Counted from the stretch's first letter, positions 17,358 to 25,199 are shown. The stretch is 47,830 bases of DNA from Leisingera sp. JC1 (GCF_001679925.1 NZ_LYUZ01000125.1:30281-78110), one strand, 5' to 3'. The notes: generated by a model not told the origin, from the sequence alone. Numbers and translations are program-made.

Positions 17358-18005
17358 ATGATGGCGGATCCGGTGAAAGTTCTGATCGTGGATGACCACC
17401 CGATGGTGGCAGAGGGCATCCAGTCGATCCTGGAAAGCTATGACGATATCGAAGTTGTCGGCTCCCTGACTGACGGGCAGGATGCGGTGGACCGGATGGG
17501 CGGGCTGGCACCTGACGTGGTGCTGATGGACCTCAACATGCCCAAGCTCGGCGGCCTCAGCGCCACTGAGATCATCCTGGAGCAGCACCCCGGCACCCGC
17601 ATCCTGATCCTGTCGATGCATGACAGCGCCGAATATATCTCCACCGCGCTCAGCCACGGGGCCATGGGCTATGTGCTGAAGGATGTGCCGACCGACGAGA
17701 TCAAACAGGCCATTGACGCGGTGATGCAAGGCAAGACCTATCTGTGCACCGGCGCCGCAGGCTCGCTGAAACCCAAGGATGGCGATATCCGCGAGGCGCT
17801 GACGGGGCGTGAACAGACCATCCTGCTGGAACTGGCGCAGGGCAAGTCCAACAAGGAAGTCGCGCAAACGCTTGATATCTCCGTCAGGACCGTCGAGACC
17901 CACCGCAAGAACATCAAGCGCAAGCTGGGGATTTCCTCTACCGCCGGCCTCACCCGCTATGCGCTGGAGCATGGCGTGCTGCAGGGCACCGGCGCCGGGT
18001 TCTGA
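17358..18005 (+). CDS. NarL/FixJ family response regulator
   Basis: The protein has 215 residues. The receiver domain has the acidic pair in IVDDHP, phospho-acceptor Asp58 (VVLMDLNMPKLGG), and the conserved Lys in YVLKDVP near residue 108. A LuxR-type helix-turn-helix fills residues 150-208 (LTGREQTILLELAQGKSNKEVAQTLDISVRTVETHRKNIKRKLG). The start is uncertain: ATGs at 17358 and 17361 follow a G-run, and a TTG at 17328 is in frame. It is the partner of the preceding kinase and the likely activator of the dctP promoter, though this is inferred from position. Confidence 0.93.
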   Translation: MMADPVKVLIVDDHPMVAEGIQSILESYDDIEVVGSLTDGQDAVDRMGGLAPDVVLMDLNMPKLGGLSATEIILEQHPGTRILILSMHDSAEYISTALSHGAMGYVLKDVPTDEIKQAIDAVMQGKTYLCTGAAGSLKPKDGDIREALTGREQTILLELAQGKSNKEVAQTLDISVRTVETHRKNIKRKLGISSTAGLTRYALEHGVLQGTGAGF

Positions 18006-18073
18006 CCGCCATCCAGATTTTCCTTTGTGATCCGCAGCCCCTGCCCTAGCCTTGCGCGTCAAGGAGCTGCGCC

Positions 18074-19042
18074 ATGACAACAGACAAGCCCGCGATCCCC
18101 CCGCAGACCCAGGCCAAATGGCAGAGGGTGGTGGATCTGGTGGCAGAGCTGACCGATGTGCCCGCCGCGCTGATCATGGCAACGGTCGATCTGGATCACC
18201 GGGTCAAGGTTTCCAACACTTCAGAGAACAACCCCTATTATCCGGGCCGAAAATACCATCTGAACGAAAAGCTCTATTGCTTCGGTGTTTTTGAAAACGA
18301 CGGCGAGCTGGTGGTCGAGGACGCCCAGTGCGAACCGCGCTGGCAGGACAACGAGGATATGGAGCACGCCATGTCCTTTTACATCGGCTATCCGATCAAA
18401 TGGCCGGATGGAGAGGTTTACGGCACCATCTGCGTGCTCGACACCCGGCGCAACAAACGCGCGCTGATGTTCCGCAAAGGGCTGCAGGAGTTCTGCCGGG
18501 TGGTCGAGGGCGATCTGGCGCTGTTGCTGGAGGTGGCCCAGCGCAAGCAGGCGCAGGCAGAGCTGCGCGAGACGGTGCGGGCGCGGGAAGACACCATCAA
18601 GCGCCGCACCAAGGCGCTGGAGGAGGCCAACACCGCACTGCGGGTGCTGATCGACAACGTGGAGGCGTCGCGCCACGAGAGCGAGCAGCAGATCGTGCAG
18701 CAAATCAAGGGAATGGTGCTGCCCTATGTGGCCAAGCTCAGGCATCTGGATTCGGGCCGCGAGCTGCAGAGCGCCTATCTGATGATGATCGAGGACAATC
18801 TGAAGAACATCACCTCAGCGCTCTCGTCCAAGCTGGCACAGACGCTAGAGCAGCTGACGCCAGCGGAGACAGAGATCATGCAGCTGATCATGATGGGCCG
18901 CACCACCAAGGAAATCGCCGCCACCCTGGGACGCGAAACCAGCACCATCGACTTTCACCGCAACAACATCCGCCAGAAACTGGGTCTCAGCCGGCGCGAG
19001 AACCTGCGCCAGCATCTGATTGCGCTGAGTTCGGCGGAGTAG
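18074..19042 (+). CDS. Cytosolic GAF-domain LuxR-type transcriptional regulator
   Basis: The protein has 322 residues. Residues 15-160 form a GAF-like sensory domain (YYPGRKYHLNEKLYCFGVFE ... YPIKWPDGEVYGTICVLDT). A long coiled coil rich in E, R, K and A spans about 165-215. The C-terminal LuxR helix-turn-helix (about 258-318) has LTPAETEIMQLIMMGRTTKEIAATLG. There is no receiver domain, so it should sense a small molecule directly. It starts 69 bp after the response regulator on the same strand, apparently as the third regulatory gene of the TRAP locus. A possible own promoter lies at 18025-18052 (TTGTGA-16-TAGCCT). Ligand and targets are unknown. Confidence 0.85.
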   Translation: MTTDKPAIPPQTQAKWQRVVDLVAELTDVPAALIMATVDLDHRVKVSNTSENNPYYPGRKYHLNEKLYCFGVFENDGELVVEDAQCEPRWQDNEDMEHAMSFYIGYPIKWPDGEVYGTICVLDTRRNKRALMFRKGLQEFCRVVEGDLALLLEVAQRKQAQAELRETVRAREDTIKRRTKALEEANTALRVLIDNVEASRHESEQQIVQQIKGMVLPYVAKLRHLDSGRELQSAYLMMIEDNLKNITSALSSKLAQTLEQLTPAETEIMQLIMMGRTTKEIAATLGRETSTIDFHRNNIRQKLGLSRRENLRQHLIALSSAE

Positions 19043-19045
19043 CCG

Positions 19046-20194
19046 CTAGTTCAGACTGCTGAGCAGTGCCTGCGACGGGTCACCGGTTGCCGGCAGGCCG
19101 CGGCTGGACTGGTAAGCGCTGATTGCCGCGCGGCTTTTCGGCCCCAGTACCCCATCTGCGCCACCGGTGTCGAAACCGCGCGCAGTCAGGCGTTTCTGCA
19201 GCAGGATGCGGTCGTCCTTGGTTAGCCCGTATTTGTCCGGCGGAAAGCTGGCGCGCAGCGGGGCGCCGCCGGCAATGCGGTCGGCCAGATGGCCCACACC
19301 GATCGCATAGGCATCCGAATTGTTGTAGCGCTTGATCACGTTGAAGTTGCTGGTGACGGTGAACACCGGCCCGCCCGGTTGCGGCTGCAGGCTGCGGCCC
19401 GAAGGGATGCCCGGCGCACCGGCCTCGCCGCCCCATTTCAGGCCGCGGGTCCAGCCGTTCCGTTGCAGATACGCGGCAGTGGAGGCAAGCGCGTCGGTCG
19501 GGTCCTCCGACCAGATGTCGCGGCGCCCGTCGCCGGTGAAATCCACCGCAAAGGCCTGATAGGAAGTCGGGATGAACTGGGTATGCCCCATGGCGCCCGC
19601 CCAGCTGCCGGTCATCCGCGCAGGTGCAATGTCACCGTTCTGCAGGATCTTCAGCGCCGCAATCAGCTGTTTTTCAAAAAACGCACCGCGCCGCCCGTCG
19701 TATGCCAGCGTCGAGGTGGCTGAGATCACCGGCACGTTGCCGCGGCGTTCACCGAAGAAACTCTCCAGCCCCCAGATCGCGCAGATGATTTCCGCATCGA
19801 CGCCATAGCTGCGTTCCAGCGTGCGCAGGGTGGACTGGTGGCGGGCAAAGGCGGCACGGCCCTTGGCAAGGCGTTCGTCCGAGACGGCGATGGAGAGGTA
19901 ATCCTCCAGCGAGCGCTTGAATTCGGTCTGATTCCGGTCGCGCTTGACGACGCCCGGCAGATAGCCCGCACCGCGGAAGGCGGCACGCAGGGTGGCGCTG
20001 GAAATGCCGCGGGCCTCTGCCCGAGTGCGGAAGGCGGCAACCCAGGCGTCATAGCCCGCATTAGGCACGGGCCGCAGGTCCGCAGGCAGGCCGGAGGTGC
20101 CGCTGGGCCCGCTGCCTGCCGGCACCGTGCTGCTGCAGGCGCTCAGCCCCAAGGCTGCAAGGCCAAATCCGAAATGACGCCGTGTGATGTTCAT
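19046..20194 (-). CDS. Lytic murein transglycosylase (MltB-like) with C-terminal peptidoglycan-binding domain
   Basis: The protein has 382 residues. It is a predicted lipoprotein: MNITRRHFGFGLAALGLSAC gives a lipobox with Cys20. The SLT/MltB catalytic domain spans about 40-310, with catalytic Glu144 in CAIWGLESFFGERRGN, and GAMGHTQFIPTSYQAFAVDFTGDGRRDIW, which is characteristic of MltB. A PG_binding_1 domain closes the protein (LLQKRLTARGFDTGGADGVLGPKSRAAISAYQ). It cuts peptidoglycan to 1,6-anhydromuropeptides at the outer membrane. The start at 20194 was chosen for the lipoprotein signal; the frame is open upstream. It ends 4 bp from the convergent GAF-LuxR gene. Confidence 0.93.
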   Translation of the reverse strand: MNITRRHFGFGLAALGLSACSSTVPAGSGPSGTSGLPADLRPVPNAGYDAWVAAFRTRAEARGISSATLRAAFRGAGYLPGVVKRDRNQTEFKRSLEDYLSIAVSDERLAKGRAAFARHQSTLRTLERSYGVDAEIICAIWGLESFFGERRGNVPVISATSTLAYDGRRGAFFEKQLIAALKILQNGDIAPARMTGSWAGAMGHTQFIPTSYQAFAVDFTGDGRRDIWSEDPTDALASTAAYLQRNGWTRGLKWGGEAGAPGIPSGRSLQPQPGGPVFTVTSNFNVIKRYNNSDAYAIGVGHLADRIAGGAPLRASFPPDKYGLTKDDRILLQKRLTARGFDTGGADGVLGPKSRAAISAYQSSRGLPATGDPSQALLSSLN

Positions 20195-20335
20195 GCTCTC
20201 TGCCCGCTCCAATAGGTGATTAGCTGCCCGGTTCCGTCCGGATCCTTTGAAAACAGGCTGCCAGAAACCAGCAGATGCGCCAAGGCCCGGTTTTCCTCCA
20301 CAGCAAGGACCCGCCGCTGGTACACGCGCACCCAT

Positions 20336-20354
20336 TATGGGGACTACCCCCATA
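20336..20354 (+). promoter_or_regulatory. Inverted repeat TATGGGG-N5-CCCCATA upstream of the metallo-hydrolase gene
   Basis: Perfect 7-bp arms with a 5-bp spacer lie about 105 bp before the start of the gene at 20460, in the 265-bp interval between two divergent genes. It could be an operator for either gene. No clear promoter boxes were matched to it. Confidence 0.35.
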
Positions 20355-20459
20355 TTCCCCCCACAATCTTCCGGGGCACCCCTTGGAGCCGTTGATGCCT
20401 AGCCTGTTTGCATCGCTGCGCCAAGGCGGCAGCCAGACAACAACAGGGAGACGGAACCA

Positions 20460-21449
20460 ATGGATGAGCAAAAGAAAAACCTGAAACCGGCCAGGCTTGA
20501 TGGCAGCAAGGATGATCTTGCCCCCGGCCTGTCCCGGCGCAGTTTCTTTGCGGCAGCGGGCGCGGCAGGCGTCGGAACAGCCGCCAGCCTGCTGGGCAGC
20601 ACCAGCGCACATGCGCAATCAACCGACTGGCTGCAGCCCGGCAACAACAACCATGTAATTGATCTGCAGAACATGTCTGCCTTTGCGGATGGCGAGGTGA
20701 AGATCGATTTCTACGGCCATTGCGCTCTCAAGATCACCTCGCCCGGCGGCGCCTCCATCCTGTTCGATCCGTGGCGGGACGATCCCTCCGGTGCCTGGGG
20801 GCTTTGGTTCAAGCAGAAATTCCCGGAAACGCTGGTGGATATCACCATGTCCACCCATACCCATTTCGACCACGACGCCATCGACCGCCCGCAATCGACG
20901 ATGGTGCTGGACCGGATGGTGGGCAGTTTCGAATTCGCGGACCTCAAGATCACCGGCTACGCCGACAAGCACGCCTGCGTGGCGCCGGGCTGGTACCCCT
21001 GGACCAACGCCCTGGCGGAATTCGGGGTTGAGGCCTGCCCGCCCAACAACCCGGGCCACATGGACATGGTGACCTATGTGGTGGAGACCGGCGGCATCCG
21101 CACCCTGATCTGGGGTGATAACCGGCCCGACCCGGCCGACGGGTTCTGGGACGCCATCGGGCGCATCGACGTGCTGACCCTGCCGGTCGACGGTTCCGAG
21201 CACATCCTGTCCTATGAGCAGGCCAACGCGCTGGTGGAACGGATCCAGCCCAAGGTGGTGATCCCCACCCATTACCTGTCGGAAACCACCACCTACACCC
21301 TGTCGACGCTGCAGCCCGCCGACACCTGGGTAAAGGACCAGAAAAGCTTCAAGATGCTGGACGGAGCCTCTCTTTCGCTGGCGGCGGCGGATGTGCAGGG
21401 GATGAATATGGAGTTTCTGTATTTCGGGCATAACGCGCTGACGGAGTAA
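20460..21449 (+). CDS. Tat-exported metallo-beta-lactamase-fold hydrolase
   Basis: The protein has 329 residues. A twin-arginine signal (LSRRSFFAAAGAAG, residues 24-37, cut after SAHA) directs it to the periplasm. The metallo-beta-lactamase zinc motif HTHFDHD is at residues 133-139. Further ligands are likely the His in NNPGHMDMV, Asp in LIWGDNRPD, and His in VVIPTHYLS. The fold resembles the UlaG-like/YtnP-type hydrolases, which act on lactones, phosphodiesters or other small substrates; the substrate cannot be told from sequence. The start has a good ribosome binding site (GGGAGACGG). A strong terminator follows the stop. Confidence 0.88.
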   Translation: MDEQKKNLKPARLDGSKDDLAPGLSRRSFFAAAGAAGVGTAASLLGSTSAHAQSTDWLQPGNNNHVIDLQNMSAFADGEVKIDFYGHCALKITSPGGASILFDPWRDDPSGAWGLWFKQKFPETLVDITMSTHTHFDHDAIDRPQSTMVLDRMVGSFEFADLKITGYADKHACVAPGWYPWTNALAEFGVEACPPNNPGHMDMVTYVVETGGIRTLIWGDNRPDPADGFWDAIGRIDVLTLPVDGSEHILSYEQANALVERIQPKVVIPTHYLSETTTYTLSTLQPADTWVKDQKSFKMLDGASLSLAAADVQGMNMEFLYFGHNALTE

Positions 21450-21483
21450 TCCTCGGCATTGCCGCAACATTGTTGTGCCCGTC

Positions 21484-21513
21484 CGGGCGCCCTCCCCCCG
21501 GGGCGCCCGTTTT
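21484..21513 (+). terminator. Rho-independent terminator after the metallo-hydrolase gene
   Basis: CGGGCGCCC (21484-21492) and GGGCGCCCG (21501-21509) form a perfect 9-bp stem followed by TTTT. It also sits just past the stop of the convergent oxygenase gene. Confidence 0.8.
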
Positions 21514-21514
21514 G

Positions 21515-22372
21515 TCAGTCCCGCAGCGCGTCTGCGCGCAGGCCCTCGCGCTCGTAGTGGCGCGGCAGGACGCGGCCATAAAGCTGCCGGGTGCGTTCCA
21601 CCCCGCCGCACATGCCCTCGGTCTCGACAAAGGAGAAGATGCCAACATACCGCCTGCGCGGGCCTTCCACCGGAGCCACCCTGTGCAAAGAGTAGCGGCC
21701 GCGGAAGATCTGCAGATCGCCCGGCTGCAGCACCAGCCTGCGCACCAGGGGCGAGCCGCCCGCCAGCACCCGCGCCACGCCGTCGTAGTTTTCATCCGTG
21801 GGTGTGCGCAGCATTGGCGCGTATTCGAAATCTCCACCCGCCTCGCCATTCTGGATCGCCAGCGTCACCGTGTAGTTGTTGGTGTCAAAATGCCAGGGGA
21901 AGCCGTCCCCCTCCTCCACCATGTTGATGATCACATCCGCCAGCGGATCGTCATAGCGGAAGAAACGGTCCTCCGGCTCCCCCAGCGCTTCGCGGATGAA
22001 CGGCATGAAGCCTGGAAATTCATAGATTGACCGCAGCGGGCTGGCGGCGCCGAAATTGTCCGCAGGAATAAAGGCATTGGAGCGGTCGTAGAACTGGCGC
22101 ACCGGGTGGGTTTCCGGCAGCGCCGGGTCGTCTTTGGAGAAATAGGCATTGGTGCGGCTGAACGATTTGTGCCCCTGAACTGCCACGGTATCAGCTTCGG
22201 CTGCCAGCCTAACGATGCCGTCCGGGTGCACAAATCCTGGCAAGACCGCGCAGCCGTCAGCCTCCAGCTCGCTTTGCACGTCCGCCATCATCCGCGCGTA
22301 GGCGGGCGAGCCGGGCCTGTCGATGGGATACCGGCCCAGATCCACCAGTTCTGCAAGTTCAGCCATGTTCAT
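21515..22372 (-). CDS. Fe(II)/2-oxoglutarate-dependent oxygenase related to the HalD/BesD/ArpA group
   Basis: The protein has 285 residues. The iron facial triad is visible: His161-Phe-Asp163 (GFPWHFDTNNYTVTLAIQ) and His230 (RGRYSLHRVAPVEG), with Arg239-241 (GPRRRYV) for 2-oxoglutarate. The blocks GGDFEYAPMLRTP, PGDLQIFRGRYSLHRV and ERTRQLYGR recall the BesD/HalD family of free-amino-acid halogenases and their hydroxylase relatives. Because the second ligand is Asp (HxD) and not Gly (HxG), chlorination is unlikely and hydroxylation is expected. The substrate may be a free amino acid. ATGs at 22372 and 22366 both follow AGGGAAGGA; the second has the better spacing. Family placement is from memory. 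Confidence 0.75.
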   Translation of the reverse strand: MNMAELAELVDLGRYPIDRPGSPAYARMMADVQSELEADGCAVLPGFVHPDGIVRLAAEADTVAVQGHKSFSRTNAYFSKDDPALPETHPVRQFYDRSNAFIPADNFGAASPLRSIYEFPGFMPFIREALGEPEDRFFRYDDPLADVIINMVEEGDGFPWHFDTNNYTVTLAIQNGEAGGDFEYAPMLRTPTDENYDGVARVLAGGSPLVRRLVLQPGDLQIFRGRYSLHRVAPVEGPRRRYVGIFSFVETEGMCGGVERTRQLYGRVLPRHYEREGLRADALRD

Positions 22373-22568
22373 GTCCTTCCCTGTCGCCTCATTTAAGATC
22401 AGCTTGCCCGCTGGTTCCGGAGCGATCTGGCACAATCGGGACATGGGAACGCCGGTTTTGAACGAATCCACACCGGCACGCGCCGTCACTTTCGCGGAAA
22501 TTTCGCCGCACCCCGGTCCGCAAGCAAGAAAATGTCCCTGAACCGGTGTTTTTTGACAGCTTTCGCGG

Positions 22569-22597
22569 TTGACGCCCCTGTCCGGCAGACATAATGT
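22569..22597 (+). promoter_or_regulatory. Sigma-70 promoter of the ilv operon
   Basis: TTGACG (22569-22574), a 17-bp spacer and TAATGT (22592-22597) form a strong promoter. The predicted start near 22604 leaves a short leader before the leader-peptide ribosome binding site AGAAGGAG (22611-22618). Confidence 0.75.
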
Positions 22598-22621
22598 CGC
22601 CCGCAACGCAAGAAGGAGCCT

Positions 22622-22675
22622 GTGGCAGTGACCACCCTAGTCGTAATCGTAGGAACCAAGCGCATGGGCCGGTAA
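22622..22675 (+). CDS. ilv leader peptide
   Basis: GTG starts a 17-codon frame, MAVTTLVVIVGTKRMGR, ending at TAA 22673-22675. The ribosome binding site AGAAGGAG is directly upstream; a second GTG at 22628 could start a 15-residue form. Five consecutive codons (22637-22651) specify Leu-Val-Val-Ile-Val, which are the end products of the pathway encoded downstream. CTA and GTA, rare in this GC-rich genome, are used among them. The peptide should have no function beyond making ribosome progress depend on charged branched-chain tRNAs. Confidence 0.85.
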   Translation: MAVTTLVVIVGTKRMGR

Positions 22676-22730
22676 CGGTAGACCATAATCGAACCCATGC
22701 GCCTCCGACCTGAAATCGGGGGCTTTTTTT
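22660..22730 (+). promoter_or_regulatory. Transcription attenuator of the ilv operon
   Basis: Two competing structures can be drawn. GCGCATGGG (22660-22668) pairs perfectly with CCCATGCGC (22694-22702). The terminator stem GCCTCCGA (22701-22708) pairs with TCGGGGGC (22716-22723), one position being a wobble, and is followed by seven T. A ribosome stalled at 22637-22651 leaves the first stem free to form. This would take the base of the terminator stem and allow read-through. A ribosome at the stop codon covers 22660-22668 and lets the terminator form. Confidence 0.8.
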
Positions 22731-22770
22731 ATGCGTAACGGACGATGCCGCCAATTGGAGCAAAAAGCAG

Positions 22771-24522
22771 ATGACACGTGAAATGACCGGCGCAAAGATG
22801 GTTGTCCAAGCCCTGAAGGACCAGGGTGTGGACGTAGTCTTCGGATACCCAGGCGGCGCCGTGCTGCCGATCTATGACGAGATCTTTCTGCAGAATGACA
22901 TTCGTCACGTGCTGGTCCGCCATGAGCAAGGCGCGGTCCACGCCGCCGAAGGCTATGCCCGCTCCACCGGCAAGCCCGGTGTTGTCCTGGTGACCTCCGG
23001 CCCCGGTGCCACCAATGCGGTCACCGGCCTGACTGATGCGCTCTTGGATTCGATCCCGATTGTGGTTCTGACCGGCCAGGTGCCGACCTTCATGATCGGC
23101 TCCGACGCTTTCCAGGAGGCCGATACCGTCGGCATCACCCGCCCCTGCACCAAGCACAACTGGCTGGTCAAAGACACCGATGCGCTGGCAAGCACCCTGC
23201 ATGAGGCCTTCCATGTCGCCAAATCCGGCCGTCCTGGCCCGGTTCTGGTGGACATCCCCAAGGACGTGCAGTTTGCCAATGGCAAGTACCAGGGGCCGAA
23301 GCCCTCGGCTTCGCATTACCAGCCGCAGGTCAAAGGCGACATGGAAGAGATCACCGAGCTGGTCGAGGCCATCGAGAAGGCCAAGCGCCCGGTGTTCTAT
23401 ACCGGCGGCGGCGTCATCAACTCCGGCACCGCGGCCAGCCAGCTGCTGCGCGAACTGGTTGATGCCACCGGCATTCCGGTCACCTCGACCCTGATGGGGC
23501 TTGGCGCCTATCCGGCCTCCGGCAAGAACTGGCTGGGGATGCTGGGCATGCACGGGCTTTATGAGGCCAACATGGCGATGCACGGCTGCGACCTGATGAT
23601 CAACATCGGCGCCCGCTTCGATGACCGGATCACCGGCCGCATCGACGCCTTCAGCCCGAAATCGAAAAAGGCCCATATCGACATCGACCCCTCCTCGATC
23701 AACAAAGTGATCCGGGTCGACATTCCGATCGTCGGCGATGTGGCCCATGTTCTGGAGGACCTGCTGAAGGTCTGGAAATCGCGCGGCCGCAAGGTGAACC
23801 GTGAGGCGCTGGATAAATGGCACAAGCAGATCAACGAATGGCGCGCGGTGAACTGCCTGTCCTTCAAGAACTCGGAAAAGACCATCAAGCCGCAGTACGC
23901 GCTGCAGCGCCTGGAGGAGCTGACCAAGGGCCGTGACCGTTACGTCACCACCGAGGTCGGGCAGCACCAAATGTGGGCGGCGCAGTACCTGGGATTTGAG
24001 GATCCGAACCGCTGGATGACATCCGGCGGGCTTGGCACCATGGGCTATGGTTTCCCGGCTTCGATCGGCGCGCAAATGGCGCATCCGGACGCGCTGGTGA
24101 TCAACGTCGCGGGCGAGGCATCCTGGCTGATGAACATGCAGGAAATGGGTACCGCGGTGCAGTTCCGCCTGCCGGTGAAGCAGTTCATCCTCAACAACGA
24201 GCGCCTGGGCATGGTGCGCCAGTGGCAGGAGCTGCTGCATGGCGAGCGTTACAGCCACAGCTGGTCCGAGGCGCTGCCTGATTTCGTGAAGCTCGCCGAG
24301 GCCTTCGGCTGCAAGGGCATCTGCGTCAGCGATCCTGCCGATCTGGATGATGCGATCATGGAAATGATCGACTACGACGGGCCGGTGATTTTCGACTGCC
24401 TGGTCGAGAAGCACGAGAACTGCTTCCCGATGATCCCGTCGGGCAAGGCGCATAACGAGATGCTCTTGGGCGAGGCCGAGACGCAGGGCGTCATCCAGGC
24501 CGGCGGCGCAGTGCTGGTGTAA
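22771..24522 (+). CDS. ilvI: Acetolactate synthase large (catalytic) subunit
   Basis: The protein has 583 residues, normal for AHAS. It condenses two pyruvates, or pyruvate and 2-oxobutyrate, using thiamine diphosphate, Mg and FAD: the first common step of valine, leucine and isoleucine synthesis. The catalytic Glu lies in LVRHEQGAVHAAEGYAR. The FAD/regulatory middle domain has GARFDDRITGR. The ThDP motif reads VAGEASWLMNMQEMGTAVQF, a GEA variant usual for alphaproteobacteria, followed by FILNNERLGMVRQWQELLH. The start has TTGGAG 11 bp upstream. Expression is governed by the attenuator. Alternative names ilvB and ilvG apply to the same family. Confidence 0.97.
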   Translation: MTREMTGAKMVVQALKDQGVDVVFGYPGGAVLPIYDEIFLQNDIRHVLVRHEQGAVHAAEGYARSTGKPGVVLVTSGPGATNAVTGLTDALLDSIPIVVLTGQVPTFMIGSDAFQEADTVGITRPCTKHNWLVKDTDALASTLHEAFHVAKSGRPGPVLVDIPKDVQFANGKYQGPKPSASHYQPQVKGDMEEITELVEAIEKAKRPVFYTGGGVINSGTAASQLLRELVDATGIPVTSTLMGLGAYPASGKNWLGMLGMHGLYEANMAMHGCDLMINIGARFDDRITGRIDAFSPKSKKAHIDIDPSSINKVIRVDIPIVGDVAHVLEDLLKVWKSRGRKVNREALDKWHKQINEWRAVNCLSFKNSEKTIKPQYALQRLEELTKGRDRYVTTEVGQHQMWAAQYLGFEDPNRWMTSGGLGTMGYGFPASIGAQMAHPDALVINVAGEASWLMNMQEMGTAVQFRLPVKQFILNNERLGMVRQWQELLHGERYSHSWSEALPDFVKLAEAFGCKGICVSDPADLDDAIMEMIDYDGPVIFDCLVEKHENCFPMIPSGKAHNEMLLGEAETQGVIQAGGAVLV

Positions 24523-24535
24523 CCGCGGCGGCGCC

Positions 24536-24583
24536 GCAAATTTCTTCGAAGAAATTTGCCAGGAAAATTCGAATTTTCCTGGC
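24536..24583. repeat. Two overlapping perfect palindromes between ilvI and ilvH
   Basis: A 24-bp perfect palindrome (24536-24559, centre TTCTTCGAAGAA) overlaps by two bases a 26-bp perfect palindrome (24558-24583, centre AAAATTCGAATTTT). Both are AT-rich in a GC-rich region and share a TTCGAA centre. In RNA they give two stacked hairpins directly before the ilvH ribosome binding site, so they may set the ratio of the two subunits or serve as DNA-protein sites. Confidence 0.8.
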
Positions 24584-24609
24584 AGCGACATACGAGAGGA
24601 AGACCACGA

Positions 24610-25170
24610 ATGTCTGCCCTGCATATCAAAAAAGGCTCCAACCGCCATTCCGCCTACAACCTGCGCCCGACGTTCTCGGACGTGCAGGAGCGCCACACCA
24701 TTGCGGTGCTGGTGGAAAACGAACCCGGCGTTCTAGCCCGGGTGATCGGCCTGTTTTCGGGCCGCGGCTACAATATCGAAAGCCTCACCGTGGCCGAGGT
24801 GGACCATACAGGCCACCTGTCGCGTATCACCATCGTCACCACCGGCACGCCGCAGGTGATCGAGCAGATCAAAGCGCAGCTGGGCCGGATCGTCTCGGTC
24901 CGTGACGTGCATGACCTGACGGTCGAAGGCGCAGCGGTGGAGCGTGAGCTGGCCATCCTCAAAGTGGCCGGCGAAGGCGACAAGCGCGTCGAAGCGCTGC
25001 GGCTGGCGGATATCTTCCGTGCCAATGTGGTCGACAGCACCCTGAACAGTTTTGTGTTTGAAATCACCGGCGCACCGGAAAAGATCGATGCCTTTGCCGA
25101 TCTGATGCGCCCGCTGGGGCTGAGCGAAATTGCCCGCACCGGCGTTGCCGCCCTGCTGCGCGGGAACTGA
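24610..25170 (+). CDS. ilvH: Acetolactate synthase small (regulatory) subunit
   Basis: The protein has 186 residues. An N-terminal extension of about 27 residues precedes an ACT domain (HTIAVLVENEPGVLARVIGLFSGRGYNIESLTVAEV, about 28-105), which binds valine for feedback inhibition. The ALS_ss_C domain follows (about 112-186, ELAILKVAGEGDKRVEALRLADIFRANVVD). The subunit activates the large subunit and gives it valine sensitivity. The ATG at 24610 follows GAGAGGAAG. It lies 87 bp after ilvI, separated by the two palindromes, and is probably co-transcribed. A hairpin follows the stop. Confidence 0.96.
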   Translation: MSALHIKKGSNRHSAYNLRPTFSDVQERHTIAVLVENEPGVLARVIGLFSGRGYNIESLTVAEVDHTGHLSRITIVTTGTPQVIEQIKAQLGRIVSVRDVHDLTVEGAAVERELAILKVAGEGDKRVEALRLADIFRANVVDSTLNSFVFEITGAPEKIDAFADLMRPLGLSEIARTGVAALLRGN

Positions 25171-25178
25171 TCCTGGCA

Positions 25179-25197
25179 CCGGCCCTTGAAGGGCCGG
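25179..25197 (+). terminator. Hairpin after ilvH
   Basis: CCGGCCC-TTGAA-GGGCCGG forms a perfect 7-bp stem 8 bp after the ilvH stop. The T-run is missing, so termination may need Rho. The structure can serve the convergent gene as well. Confidence 0.5.
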
Positions 25198-25199
25198 CG

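Noticed and set aside
24100-24140. Damaged thiamine diphosphate motif in ilvI (GEA in place of GDG)
   Set aside because: The same variant is usual for alphaproteobacterial acetolactate synthases as I recall them, so it is not a defect.
22729-24696. 655-codon open frame on the minus strand
   Set aside because: It is antisense to ilvI, which has clear family motifs throughout.
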